Positions 8,330 to 17,723 of a stretch of DNA of 64,000 bases are shown here, piece by piece; position 1 is the first letter of the stretch, and every line of letters starts with the position of its first letter. Source of the stretch: Gammaproteobacteria bacterium (GTDB taxonomy: Bacteria > Pseudomonadota > Gammaproteobacteria > Pseudomonadales > Moraxellaceae); NCBI GenBank assembly GCA_028868515.1, contig JAGWUI010000012.1, positions 1 to 64,000 on the forward strand, written 5' to 3'. The translations under genes and the position numbers were made by a program. The notes under the pieces are model-generated. The model ran no database searches. It saw only the letters and a list, made by a program, of their open reading frames with translations, and was not told where the DNA came from.

Positions 8330-11185
8330 ATGAGCGATAAACCTGAAGACCAGAAAGTTGATTATAAAAGTACGTTGAATTTGCCTGATACGCCGTTTGC
8401 AATGCAAGCCAAGTTGGCAACGCGTGAAGTGCAATGGCTCGCGGATTGGCAAGCGGATGATTTGTATGGTCAAGTGCGTGCATCGCGTCAAGGTAAGCCA
8501 AAATACATCTTGCACGATGGTCCTCCTTATGCCAATGGTCAGATTCACCTCGGTCATGCGGTCAATAAAGTCCTAAAAGACATCATCTTAAAAAGTAAAA
8601 CCTTGTCTGGTTTCGACGCGCCTTATGTGCCAGGTTGGGACTGTCACGGCTTGCCAATCGAACAAAAAGTTGAAGAAAAAGTCGGCAAAGTTGGCGTCAA
8701 AGTGGATGCAACTAAATTCCGTGAATTGTGCCGTGAATACGCCGCCAGCCAAGTTGAATTACAGAAAAAAGATTTTGAACGCTTAGGCGTTTTAGGTGAT
8801 TGGCATAATCCATACCTGACGATGAACTTTGCACAAGAAGCGAATACCGTTCGTGCGTTAGGTAAGATAGTCAATGCAGGTCATGTCCAAGCTGGCATGA
8901 AACCTGTGAATTGGTGTTTGGACTGTGGTTCATCGCTTGCTGAAGCGGAAGTGGAATACCAAGACAAAAAATCCGATGCGATTGATGTTGGTTTTTCCGT
9001 GGTCGATTTGGCGGATTTGTCGAAACGCATTGGCGTGGAAGTCAAAACACCAGTTGATGTCGTGATCTGGACGACAACGCCATGGACATTGCCTGCAAAC
9101 CAAGCGGTTGCGCTCAATGCAGATTTGGAATACCAACTCGTTGAAGTCCAATCGGAAGACAAGACCATTGCACTGATTCTAGCCAGCAAATTGGCAGGCG
9201 AGGCGACAGAGCGTTATGGGTTGCAATCTCCTAAAGTATTAGCAACATTCCAAGGTTCGGTATTAGAGCATTTAAGCCTACAGCACCCATTGATCATGGA
9301 TCGCCAAGTGCCTGTGATTTTGGGTGAGCATGTTTCTGATGCCAGTGGTACTGGTGCAGTGCATACCGCGCCAGGTCATGGTGTAGACGACTATAAAGTG
9401 GGTTTGCAATACAGCCTGAAAGTTGAAAACCCAGTGAGTGGTAGTGGTGTGTATTTGCCTGAAGCTGCGGTTTTCTCAGGGCAACACATCTATAAAGCGA
9501 ATCCACTGATTATCGAGCAGCTCAAGCTGGATCGTAAGCTGTGGGCGCATGTGGCAATTCAACATAGCTATCCACATTGCTGGCGTCATAAAACCCCGAT
9601 TATTTTCCGTGCGACGCCACAGTGGTTTATTAGCATGGAAAAACAAGGTCTGCGTACAGACGCAATGGCTGCGATTCCGAAGGTCGAGTGGATTCCAGAT
9701 TGGGGTCAAAATCGTATCGAAGCGATGATTGACGGCCGTCCTGACTGGTGTATTTCACGCCAGCGGACATGGGGCGTGCCGATTCCATTCTTTATTCACA
9801 AAGATACGGGCGCACTTCATCCAGCTACCGAAAGCTTGATTGAAAAAGTCGCCGTGTTGATTGAGCAAGGTGGCGTGGATGCGTGGTTTAAAGCCGAAGC
9901 TGCCGATCTCATCGGTGCGGATGCAGCGCAATATAATAAAGCGACTGATACGCTCGACGTGTGGTTTGATTCGGGCGTGACGCATTATTGTGTGTTGCAA
10001 CAACGCGCTGAATTGGCTTTCCCTGCGGACATGTATTTGGAAGGTTCCGACCAGCATCGTGGTTGGTTCCAAACATCACTGCTGACAGGTTTGGCGATTG
10101 AGAAGACAGCACCATTCAAAAAAGTATTGACGCATGGTTTTGTGGTCGATGTGAATGGTCGCAAGATGTCGAAGTCACTCGGCAATATCATCACGCCACA
10201 AGACGTCATCAAAGACCTCGGCGCGGACGGTGTACGCTTCTGGGTTGCATCCAGTGATTACCGCTATGAAATGACTGCGGGTAAAGAAATTTTTAACCGC
10301 ACAACCGACGGCTATCGTCGTATTCGCAATACTTTGCGTTTTTTGCTTGCAAACTTAAATGGCTTCAATCCTGCAACCGATATGGTTCCTGTCGAGCAGA
10401 TGATTGCACTTGATCAGTTCATTCTGAATCGTGCGGCTGCTGTACAAAAAACGATTCAAGCGGCTTATGATGAGATGAGTTTTCATCAGGTTTGTAGCCA
10501 ATTGGTCGCGTTCTGTACCAGTGATCTAGGTGGTTTTTATTTAGATATTATCAAAGATCGTCAATACACGACCAAAGCAGATTCTGTTGCGCGTCGTTCT
10601 GCTCAAACCGCGCTATATCATTTGGTGCATGCGTTTGTACGCTGGATGAGCCCGATCCTGACATTTACTGCGCAAGAAGCGTGGCAAGAAATTCCGAAAA
10701 ACTCAGCAAATCCTGCTGATAAATATGTATTTACGACAGAATGGTATGATATTCCCGTGGCTACGCAACAAGCCGATGCGAATGGCATTAGCGAGGAAGA
10801 GTGGCTGACCATTCTCAATGTGAAGTCAGCGATCAATAAATTGATCGAAAATGCGCGTGCGAGCAAGACGATTGGTGCAAATCTTTCGGCAAAAGTACAA
10901 ATCTGGGCAGAACCACATATTTATAACGTGTTGGCGAAGCTCAAAGATGAGCTACGCTTTGTCTTGATCGTCAGTGATGTCGAACTGAATCACAACGGTG
11001 TGGGTGAAGGTGAGGCTACTGAGTTAAGTGGTCTGCATGCATACGTTTCTGCGGCAGAAGGCATCAAATGTGCGCGTTGCTGGCATATTCGTAGCGATGT
11101 AGGTTTAACGCCGCATCATCCTGATTTATGTGCACGTTGTGTTGAAAATGTGGATGGTTCGGGTGAGGTGCGTCACTATGCTTAA
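8330..11185 (+). CDS. ileS: Isoleucyl-tRNA synthetase
   Basis: Class Ia aminoacyl-tRNA synthetase charging tRNA-Ile, with a CP1 editing domain. The 951-residue protein has the HIGH-equivalent HLGH at residues 73-76 within PPYANGQIHLGHA, and KMSKS at 612-616. The C-terminal zinc-binding tail has two cysteine pairs (CARCWHIRS and CARCVENV), the standard bacterial type 1 layout. The lspA start codon lies inside the last codons (8-bp overlap), so ileS-lspA-fkpB is evidently one transcriptional unit. Confidence 0.98.
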   Translation: MSDKPEDQKVDYKSTLNLPDTPFAMQAKLATREVQWLADWQADDLYGQVRASRQGKPKYILHDGPPYANGQIHLGHAVNKVLKDIILKSKTLSGFDAPYVPGWDCHGLPIEQKVEEKVGKVGVKVDATKFRELCREYAASQVELQKKDFERLGVLGDWHNPYLTMNFAQEANTVRALGKIVNAGHVQAGMKPVNWCLDCGSSLAEAEVEYQDKKSDAIDVGFSVVDLADLSKRIGVEVKTPVDVVIWTTTPWTLPANQAVALNADLEYQLVEVQSEDKTIALILASKLAGEATERYGLQSPKVLATFQGSVLEHLSLQHPLIMDRQVPVILGEHVSDASGTGAVHTAPGHGVDDYKVGLQYSLKVENPVSGSGVYLPEAAVFSGQHIYKANPLIIEQLKLDRKLWAHVAIQHSYPHCWRHKTPIIFRATPQWFISMEKQGLRTDAMAAIPKVEWIPDWGQNRIEAMIDGRPDWCISRQRTWGVPIPFFIHKDTGALHPATESLIEKVAVLIEQGGVDAWFKAEAADLIGADAAQYNKATDTLDVWFDSGVTHYCVLQQRAELAFPADMYLEGSDQHRGWFQTSLLTGLAIEKTAPFKKVLTHGFVVDVNGRKMSKSLGNIITPQDVIKDLGADGVRFWVASSDYRYEMTAGKEIFNRTTDGYRRIRNTLRFLLANLNGFNPATDMVPVEQMIALDQFILNRAAAVQKTIQAAYDEMSFHQVCSQLVAFCTSDLGGFYLDIIKDRQYTTKADSVARRSAQTALYHLVHAFVRWMSPILTFTAQEAWQEIPKNSANPADKYVFTTEWYDIPVATQQADANGISEEEWLTILNVKSAINKLIENARASKTIGANLSAKVQIWAEPHIYNVLAKLKDELRFVLIVSDVELNHNGVGEGEATELSGLHAYVSAAEGIKCARCWHIRSDVGLTPHHPDLCARCVENVDGSGEVRHYA

Positions 11186-11753
11186 TTCTGCACCTAATTC
11201 TGCACCTAATAAATCTGTGCCTAATGCGTCAAAGACTCTGCGCCCTGTGAATATCGCGTGGCTGGGTTTGAGTGTACTGGCGATTTTGCTTGATCAATGG
11301 ACTAAGCAGATTGCATCCGCGCATTTGACCTATGGCGAAGCGAAGTCGGTTTTTCCGTGTTTAGATTGGACGTTACTACATAATCACGGCGCGGCATTTA
11401 GTTTTTTATCTGATGCAGGCGGTTGGCAGCGTTATTTATTTACGGGTTTAGCGGTTGTGGTATCAATCGTTTTTGTCGGCTGGTTATTGCGCCTTCCAAA
11501 ACATGCTTCAATTCTCGCTGCGGGTATTGCTCTCGTGTTAGGTGGTGCGGTTGGCAATTTGATTGATCGCGTATCTTTAGGTTATGTGGTCGATTTTATT
11601 AGCGTTTATTATAATAACCACTATTTCCCAGCATTTAACATTGCCGATAGTGCGATTACGCTCGGCACTATTTTTCTTATTATTGATATGTTGTTTTTGG
11701 ATAAGATTCGCCAAGCCAAAAACACTAGCCAGAACAGCGATACAGCAGATTGA
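11178..11753 (+). CDS. lspA: Lipoprotein signal peptidase (signal peptidase II)
   Basis: Inner-membrane aspartyl protease that cleaves prolipoprotein signal peptides after lipidation. The 191 residues contain four hydrophobic segments and the family motifs DQWTK, NHGAAFSFL, GNLIDR and FNIADS; the catalytic aspartates are D130 and D157. The ATG overlaps the end of ileS. The first 20 residues are a poorly conserved cytoplasmic extension encoded by a 12-nt tandem repeat (AATTCTGCACCT, twice, with a decayed third unit), giving NSAPNSAPN. Its substrates in this window include several lipobox proteins. Confidence 0.96.
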   Translation: MLNSAPNSAPNKSVPNASKTLRPVNIAWLGLSVLAILLDQWTKQIASAHLTYGEAKSVFPCLDWTLLHNHGAAFSFLSDAGGWQRYLFTGLAVVVSIVFVGWLLRLPKHASILAAGIALVLGGAVGNLIDRVSLGYVVDFISVYYNNHYFPAFNIADSAITLGTIFLIIDMLFLDKIRQAKNTSQNSDTAD

Positions 11754-11755
11754 TC

Positions 11756-12262
11756 ATGACACAGACTCTCACCACATTTACCAATCCAAATGATGACACG
11801 CGTATAGCGCAAGGTTCACAAGTTGCTCTGCATTTTTCGGTCGCGCTGGAAAATGGGATAGAGATTGATAATACGCGCAGTTATCCAGAGCCTGTCAGTC
11901 TTGTCATCGGCGATGGTAATTTGCTCGAAGGTTTCGAGAAGGCTCTACTCGGCTTACGCGCTGGTGATCGTCGTACTGTGCATTTGCCACCAGAAGATGC
12001 ATTTGGTCCGTGGAATCCAGAGAACGTCCAGTTCTTTGACACAGTTCAGTTTGTGAAGGCTGGAGATGATCGTCCTCAAGTTGGTACGATGATGGAGTTT
12101 CAGGACAAAGGTGGCGGTACGCTGGCTGGCGTGGTGAAGGCGGTCAATGATGATAAGGTTGAAGTGGACTTCAATCATCCATTAGCAGGGCGCAATATCG
12201 TGTTTGAAGTAGAGATTGCGAAGGTAACACCAGCAGGAGTGAGTGGAGTTAAGCTCTCTTAA
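11756..12262 (+). CDS. fkpB: FKBP-type peptidyl-prolyl isomerase, SlpA/FkpB type
   Basis: Cytoplasmic prolyl isomerase/chaperone of the SlyD/FkpB group. The 168 residues show the FKBP core split by an insert-in-flap region: IGDGNLLEGFEKALLGLRAGDRR, LPPEDAFGPWNPENVQ and a C-terminal DFNHPLAGRNIVFEVEI. There is no His-rich metal tail, which points to FkpB rather than SlyD. It starts 2 bp after the lspA stop; the ileS-lspA-fkpB order is conserved in gammaproteobacteria. The start is taken as the ATG at 11756. Confidence 0.92.
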   Translation: MTQTLTTFTNPNDDTRIAQGSQVALHFSVALENGIEIDNTRSYPEPVSLVIGDGNLLEGFEKALLGLRAGDRRTVHLPPEDAFGPWNPENVQFFDTVQFVKAGDDRPQVGTMMEFQDKGGGTLAGVVKAVNDDKVEVDFNHPLAGRNIVFEVEIAKVTPAGVSGVKLS

Positions 12263-12292
12263 TTGGGATTTAGCCTGTTAGGTCTATAAAAA

Positions 12293-12682
12293 ATGGTTGT
12301 CTCCAATACGGTTTTCACTGAAATCAGATTTTGGTTGTTGATTGTTTTTTCAATTGTTTTACCGTTTTGTATTTATGGCGTGCTGATGATGAAGCGCGCC
12401 ATTTCTCGTTTAGCGGTACTACTTTTCGGTATCACGCTGGTGATGATTGCAGGTGTCGATTTTTATTTGCTGCATAGTCTTGCAGGAGAAATTAAGCGAG
12501 CTGTTACTGCTGATGATGCCATCTTGATTGATGAAATTTCATTTGCACTGTATGTGTTACCTGCGTTATTTGCAGGGATTGGGATCAATGTCGTGTCGCA
12601 TATTTTGGTCAGTCATTTAGTTGAGGCGGAAGAACGGTTTAAGCAAGAGAAGAAGTTTAAAGATAGGGATTTGGATGATTAA
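12293..12682 (+). CDS. Small three-helix membrane protein, function unknown
   Basis: 129 residues with three hydrophobic segments (about residues 12-32, 40-60 and 85-108) and a highly charged C-terminus rich in Glu and Lys (EAEERFKQEKKFKDRD). It starts 30 bp after fkpB in the same direction and may be read through from that operon. No catalytic motif is visible. Segments and charge pattern support a real inner-membrane protein, but I do not recognise the family. Confidence 0.7.
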   Translation: MVVSNTVFTEIRFWLLIVFSIVLPFCIYGVLMMKRAISRLAVLLFGITLVMIAGVDFYLLHSLAGEIKRAVTADDAILIDEISFALYVLPALFAGIGINVVSHILVSHLVEAEERFKQEKKFKDRDLDD

Positions 12683-12827
12683 TTTCAGCTGATTATAAAA
12701 ATATATAACCCTGTGTAGGATGGTTAAAACTTATGTTACGCTTGCTAAAAGAGATGCATAATTTTTTAAATATTGAATTTATTAAGAATAATTTATTATA
12801 TAAATAGTAAAACTAGAGAGTTCAACA

Positions 12828-13148
12828 ATGCTAGACAATACCCCTGAAAAACAGCTACGTGAGCTTCCTATTTTAGTTAAATTGGTGCTAGTAGTATTCC
12901 TAATATGTGTTATACCCCCGTGGGAATATTATTGTGTGAATACACTTTTTCCTGCATTCATGGAAGTTGCAGGTATTGATCATGTTCGTGCACCCATCAT
13001 AGGTGTTGTTGTTTTATCTCTTTTTCTACTATTTTTTATTATCGCTCTTATTTTATTTGCCTTTTTCTGTGTGTTTTTCTTGGTTTCTCGTATTTTTAAG
13101 GCGATATTGCCTAGCTCAAAGCAGTTTAAACAGCCTAGGAAGTGGTGA
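12828..13148 (+). CDS. Small two-helix membrane protein, function unknown
   Basis: 106 residues with two long hydrophobic stretches (about residues 17-40 and 58-90), the second very rich in Phe, Leu and Ile, and a basic C-terminus (SKQFKQPRKW). Its upstream region is AT-rich with an AGAGAG element before the ATG. The composition differs from the flanking housekeeping genes. No homologous family is recognised. Coding status is likely, given a clean start and positive-inside topology, but not certain. Confidence 0.6.
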   Translation: MLDNTPEKQLRELPILVKLVLVVFLICVIPPWEYYCVNTLFPAFMEVAGIDHVRAPIIGVVVLSLFLLFFIIALILFAFFCVFFLVSRIFKAILPSSKQFKQPRKW

Positions 13149-13394
13149 TCAGTAAAGCTATTGTCTTCGCATAAGTTGGGATTAATTTAAGCTTGTTACT
13201 TCGCCGCTTAGTCTGAACACGAGCAATTTCAAATCATGATCAACAGCATAGTTGTCTTTCAACTGGATTAACTATCTGTAATTTATATCTTTAATAATTC
13301 AATGCAAATAATAATTTTCCAGACTACAATACAATTCAAACGAGTCTTACACTCAAATCATATAAAAAGATTGTGCTGAATTAGGAAAATCTTC

Positions 13395-14417
13395 ATGAAA
13401 AGAATGCTCACGACAGCGCTACTCATCGGTTTTAGCCTCAATACAGCCCATGCTGTTGATAATAAGTTGACGATGTGCATTTACGATCCGATTGGTCAAA
13501 ATGGCTATGCATATAACTATGCCAAAGATTACGCATTGCAAGCTCCGCGTTTCGGGGTGAATAACCCAATCGATCTTAAAATCTATACTAATGAAACGCT
13601 TGTGGTCGATGACTTTAAAGCAGGTCGTTGTGACGGCGCTTTGATGAGTAGTTTGCGGGCTCGTGAATTTAATTCGTTTACTGGAAGTCTGGATGCGATT
13701 GGCGCGTTGTCGAGCACTAAGGATTTGGGAATTGCATTGCAAGTTTTGTCGAGTAAAGCGCTCGCACCGAAAATGTCCAAAGGTGATTATGAAGTTTTAG
13801 GACTGATTCCGATTGGCCCAGCATATATGATGGTTAATGATCGTCGGATTGATACGCTGAACAAAATGAAAGGCAAAAAAGTTGCCGTCCTGAGTGTGGA
13901 AAAGTCAGCAAGTAAAGTGGCCCAGAAGGTAGGCGCACAAATTGTCCCTGTGGATTTGGCGACAGTTGCTGATGCGTTTAATACACGTAAAGTCGATGTG
14001 CTCAGTGCGCCAGCAGTAGTCTTTAAACCCTTTGAGCTTGCCAAAGGTATGACCGCAGCAGATGGAACTGTTCAAGGTGGTGTGATTCGTTCTCCACTGG
14101 CTGAGGTTACGGCGGCATTTGTGGTGCATAAAAGCAAACTACCTAATCCTGAAGTCAACCAGAAAATCCGAGATTATATTTACTCTCAGCTCGGTACAGC
14201 TTTCCGATTTATCGAAAGTTCGGAGAGAAGTGTCGATAATAAGTACTGGATTAATATTTCACCTGCCGACCAACAAGCGAATCAAGTGCTGATGCGTAGC
14301 ACTCGAATAGAAATGACCAATGAAGGGATTTATGACAAAGAAATGATGCACTTGCTGAAAAATATTCGTTGTAAATCAGATCCTCACAATGCTGAATGTG
14401 CATTAAATGATGAGTAA
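13395..14417 (+). CDS. Exported solute-binding-like protein (DUF6091-like)
   Basis: 340-residue periplasmic protein with a clear signal peptide, MKRMLTTALLIGFSLNTAHA, probably cleaved after residue 20. The mature part resembles a type 2 periplasmic binding protein: LTMCIYDPIGQNG, then AGRCDGALMSSLRAREFN, MKGKKVAVLSVEKS and KVDVLSAPAVVFKPFELAKG. This agrees with the 'putative solute-binding protein' (DUF6091) group annotated in Acinetobacter. No permease or ATPase is adjacent, so it is unlikely to be the receptor of a local ABC transporter. Next downstream is a lipoprotein gene in the same direction. The ligand is unknown. Confidence 0.75.
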   Translation: MKRMLTTALLIGFSLNTAHAVDNKLTMCIYDPIGQNGYAYNYAKDYALQAPRFGVNNPIDLKIYTNETLVVDDFKAGRCDGALMSSLRAREFNSFTGSLDAIGALSSTKDLGIALQVLSSKALAPKMSKGDYEVLGLIPIGPAYMMVNDRRIDTLNKMKGKKVAVLSVEKSASKVAQKVGAQIVPVDLATVADAFNTRKVDVLSAPAVVFKPFELAKGMTAADGTVQGGVIRSPLAEVTAAFVVHKSKLPNPEVNQKIRDYIYSQLGTAFRFIESSERSVDNKYWINISPADQQANQVLMRSTRIEMTNEGIYDKEMMHLLKNIRCKSDPHNAECALNDE

Positions 14418-14643
14418 GGAGTCGCATCTTCGTAGATAAAGATTTTGATTTGAATAATGCATTCGGCAAAAAACAATAAATCATTACAACTAAAAAACAT
14501 TGGTTGCAAATAAACCAGACCATAATCATAAAAAATATGTTATTGGTAGAGTACGAAATAGCTGTTGGAGAAAGTGAATTAAACAGCTATGAAGATGAAA
14601 AAACTGCAATCCAAGGAGCGTGACAAGTTGTCACAGGAACAAA

Positions 14644-15225
14644 ATGCAGGCATATGGCTATCATCAATGGATTCATATTGGGCGCCAATCGACGTTAGTC
14701 TTGTTTGCGCTATTACTCTCGGCGTGTGTCACGCCACATAAGCAGTCACGGTATATTGATGCTGTGGAAGCGCCTTTCAACGACCTTAATCTTGTACAAG
14801 AAGGTATTCCATCGATTCTTGTTGAAGCTGAGATTGCACCTTATCTTGTGCCAACCGATCAGAGCTGTGAGGCTTTAGATGACAATATTCATGAGTTGGA
14901 TACCGCATTAGGTTCAGATCAAACAGGACGTAGCAGTGATCCAACGTTGTATGAACGTGCCCTTGAAGAAGCAAATAACCAAGCTGTAGGAGCAATCCGA
15001 AGTACAACGGAGAGTGTTCTTCCGTTTAGAAGCTGGGTCAGAAAGTTGAGTGGGGCAGACCGCCATGCCAAGCAAGTGGCTAAGGCGAATGCCGCAGGGC
15101 TGATCCGTCGTGCTTTCCTCAAAGGAATCCGAGTGTCTAAGAGTTGTCCTTTGGTGATGCCTCAGCAACCTTATGGCAAAACTGCTTTTGATCATCCGAT
15201 TATATTCAAGCGTCTTAGTGGCTAA
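14644..15225 (+). CDS. Lipoprotein of unknown function
   Basis: About 193 residues with a signal sequence ending in the lipobox LLSAC (C28), so probably lipidated by Lgt and cut by LspA. The mature part is polar and Ala-rich with a short predicted helical stretch (ADRHAKQVAKANAAGLIRRAFLKGIR) and two further cysteines (QSCEALDD, KSCPLV) that could form a disulfide. The ATG at 14644 has CAGGA 6 nt upstream; a GTG at 14620 in frame would make a longer n-region. It follows the exported binding-protein gene and may act with it in the envelope; that is inference. Confidence 0.7.
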   Translation: MQAYGYHQWIHIGRQSTLVLFALLLSACVTPHKQSRYIDAVEAPFNDLNLVQEGIPSILVEAEIAPYLVPTDQSCEALDDNIHELDTALGSDQTGRSSDPTLYERALEEANNQAVGAIRSTTESVLPFRSWVRKLSGADRHAKQVAKANAAGLIRRAFLKGIRVSKSCPLVMPQQPYGKTAFDHPIIFKRLSG

Positions 15226-15253
15226 GTTTTATTCTGATAGTTATTTTTAAAAC

Positions 15254-15292
15254 AAAAAACCACTGCTAAAGGTCGGTTTAACAGTGGTGAAA
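15254..15292 (-). terminator. Terminator of the desaturase operon
   Basis: On the minus strand a stem (ACCACTG paired with CAGTGGT, extended by TAAA/TTTA) is followed directly by TTTTTTG. It lies just beyond the desaturase stop codon at 15337 and reads as an intrinsic terminator for that strand. The plus-strand side has no T-run, so it would not stop the lipoprotein transcript efficiently. Confidence 0.7.
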
Positions 15293-15336
15293 ACTAAAGA
15301 GTTTTTGGATTGGTCAGTCAGCCTAGATGTAGCTGA

Positions 15337-16530
15337 TTAGACTGGTGCAAGTTCAGTTGCTCTGGCTAAACGCGCAAATACTTTACCAGTGATACCACCT
15401 TTTGCTGCTTGACGTTTTAGCGTTGTGCGGATGTTGAGCATGGTTTCATTCGGTAAAGAATGGATCGCAATACGTTTTACTACGCCAGCCATTTGAGTGC
15501 CAAAGCTCGCTTTGTTGTAGTGTTGACCAAACTCAGCACAGATCGCTTGAACTTCAATGCCCATTTCACGATAACGATTCGCTGGCATATCAGGGAACAT
15601 GTGATGTTCAATTTGATGGCTAAGATTGCCAGACATAAAGTCTAAAATTTTACCACCACTGATGTTACTTGAGCCTTTGAGTTGGCGTAGATACCATTCT
15701 GCTTTAGTTTCTTGATCCCCTTTGTCTTCAAACATTTCGACGTCTTCTGTGAAGTGACCACAGAAAATAATCGCGAATGCCCAAACGTTACGGATCAAGT
15801 TTGCAACAAAGTTACCTGCCAAAACAGGCAAGAACATTGGTCCTGCAATCACTGGGAAAAGGATGTAGTCTTTGGTGAATTGACGCACCGCTTTTTTACC
15901 AAAACTGCCACCTTTTGCAATAACTTGTTTGAGGCTGGCTTTGCCATCCATAAAGTCTTCAAAGTGCATGTTTTGTAGTGCCAATAGCCATTCAAAGCCC
16001 AGCATCAGCGTGATTGCCATAGGAATGTTGCCCAAGTTGCGTGGTTTCCATTCTTGTTCTTCGGTCATGCGAAGTACGCCGTAACCGATGTCATGGTCTT
16101 TGCCGATGATATTGGTATAAGTATGGTGCATGAAGTTATGGGTATGTTTCCAATCTTCACCAGAACATACAGTATCCCAGTCGTAGTTTGCGCCGTTCAA
16201 ACTTGGATCATTCATCCAGTCAAATTGGCCGTGCATGACGTTATGACCCAGTTCCATGTTTTCAACAATCTTGGAAACACCTAACATGCCTGTTGCGAGT
16301 AACCATACAGGTGGAATCCAACCGCCAAACATCAGCATGGCGCGGCTTGCAATTTCGGTATAACGAACGAAATTACGTACGCCATAAATGTATTTAGAGT
16401 CTTCTACACCCACTTTTGCACGTGTGCGATCACGGAGTTCATCGATACGACGACCAAATTCAGCGACTTCTTCTGGAGTCAATACACGGCTTTTTTTCAC
16501 AAAACGTACTTCAGGTTGTAATGTACTCAT
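15337..16530 (-). CDS. desB: Acyl (acyl-CoA/acyl-lipid) delta-9 fatty acid desaturase, DesB type
   Basis: Integral-membrane di-iron desaturase that puts a double bond into saturated acyl chains. The 397 residues hold the three histidine boxes of the class: HNVMH (96-100), HNFMHH (131-136, in KHTHNFMHHTYTN) and HQIEHH (305-310), with hydrophobic segments between them. It follows the ferredoxin-reductase gene by about 60 bp on the same strand, the P. aeruginosa desCB arrangement, and the divergent TetR gene matches DesT. It is probably induced when the acyl pool is too saturated. The exact substrate (acyl-CoA or lipid) cannot be read from the sequence. Confidence 0.92.
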   Translation of the reverse strand: MSTLQPEVRFVKKSRVLTPEEVAEFGRRIDELRDRTRAKVGVEDSKYIYGVRNFVRYTEIASRAMLMFGGWIPPVWLLATGMLGVSKIVENMELGHNVMHGQFDWMNDPSLNGANYDWDTVCSGEDWKHTHNFMHHTYTNIIGKDHDIGYGVLRMTEEQEWKPRNLGNIPMAITLMLGFEWLLALQNMHFEDFMDGKASLKQVIAKGGSFGKKAVRQFTKDYILFPVIAGPMFLPVLAGNFVANLIRNVWAFAIIFCGHFTEDVEMFEDKGDQETKAEWYLRQLKGSSNISGGKILDFMSGNLSHQIEHHMFPDMPANRYREMGIEVQAICAEFGQHYNKASFGTQMAGVVKRIAIHSLPNETMLNIRTTLKRQAAKGGITGKVFARLARATELAPV

Positions 16531-16591
16531 GGTTATTCTCTCTTTTAAATTAGTTTGATCAACAATCAGTTCGATAAATTAGCGTCAGTAT

Positions 16592-17671
16592 TTATAGGTC
16601 AATCACGACTTCACTAATTGCAGCGTTGACACAGAGTTTGATCTGGACATTGTTTTGATCGTTGATTTCGCCTGTCACTTGATTACGGACAGCACCTGAA
16701 ACTTTGGTACAGACACATGCGTTGCATACACCCATGCGGCAACCATAAGCAGGTGTTAATCCTGCCGCTTCAGCAGAGGCAAGCAAGTTACCTTTAGCTT
16801 CAAATTCGCGCTGGCTGCGGCGGAAGTTCACAGGTTGAGCTTCTGCATTTTCATCAATCTTGATTGGCAAAAAGCTTTCTTGGCGCATTTTTGCTGACCA
16901 GCCACGTTCAGCCCAAATTTCGCGGGTCGCCTTCATTAAGCCAGGTGCTGCACAAACATAGGTGTCGCGTGTTGCTGCATCTGGACATAAGCGATCGAGA
17001 GTTTCTACATCAAAGAACGCTGGTTTTTCAGCTGAATCAACGATGATATGTAGGCTGAAATGTGGATGCATAATCGCTAATGTTTCAAGTTCTTGGCGAA
17101 ATGCTGGATCACGTGAGTAATAGATCAAAGTCACAGGAAGTTTTGAGCTTTCAAGTGAGGTTTTGATCATCGGTACGATTGGTGTGATGCCACTTCCTGC
17201 AGAGATGAACAAGCTAGGGTTTGCACAAGAGTTCAGCAAGAACTCACCAGATGCTGGGGTAATTTCTAACGCATCACCGATCTTGGCTTGTTTAGCGAGG
17301 TAGTTAGAAACACGACCTTGTCTTTTTACACCGATGACGAGTTTGCCATCTTTGGCATATTGTTCTGGTGTGCTAACCAAGCTGTAAGCACGTTGATGAC
17401 GCACACCAGCGATGCTGACATTGACCATAATGAATTGGCCAGCTTGATAAGTCTTGAAACGACGATTCAAAAAGTGATTGGTCGACAAGGTAATTTTGAC
17501 CATGTCGTCTTCGATATATTCGATATTTTCAATACGCGCCATCGTGCGTTTCATTGTCCATAGTGGGTTGACTTGTGCGAGAACGAAGTCAACGAAATCT
17601 TCACGAACCCAATGAGGTTTGTAGGCGTTTGGTTTTGCGCTGAATGTATTTGTTGTTAGTGTAGCTTGCAT
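16592..17671 (-). CDS. desC: Ferredoxin-NAD(P)H reductase, electron donor to the desaturase
   Basis: 359-residue redox protein with an FAD domain (RAYSLVSTPEQ, GRVSNYL), an NAD(P)H domain (FISAGSGITPIVPMIK) and a C-terminal plant-type 2Fe-2S domain. The cluster ligands are the cysteines of YGCRMGVCNACVC and a fourth in KLCVNAAIS. This is the DesC/oxidoreductase layout that feeds electrons from NADPH to membrane desaturases. It is the first gene of the operon; its ATG at 17671 is preceded by AGAGGG. Transcription should start in the operator region immediately upstream. Confidence 0.92.
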   Translation of the reverse strand: MQATLTTNTFSAKPNAYKPHWVREDFVDFVLAQVNPLWTMKRTMARIENIEYIEDDMVKITLSTNHFLNRRFKTYQAGQFIMVNVSIAGVRHQRAYSLVSTPEQYAKDGKLVIGVKRQGRVSNYLAKQAKIGDALEITPASGEFLLNSCANPSLFISAGSGITPIVPMIKTSLESSKLPVTLIYYSRDPAFRQELETLAIMHPHFSLHIIVDSAEKPAFFDVETLDRLCPDAATRDTYVCAAPGLMKATREIWAERGWSAKMRQESFLPIKIDENAEAQPVNFRRSQREFEAKGNLLASAEAAGLTPAYGCRMGVCNACVCTKVSGAVRNQVTGEINDQNNVQIKLCVNAAISEVVIDL

Positions 17672-17723
17672 GGCTTAACCCTCTAGGGTGGATTTAAGAT
17701 CAAATTTGAAGCGAATTCTGTTA

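Noticed and set aside
14594-14740. Open frame starting MKMKKLQSKERDKL just before the lipoprotein gene
   Set aside because: It overlaps the lipoprotein start in another frame, has no signal or recognisable domain, and ends within the lipoprotein signal region.
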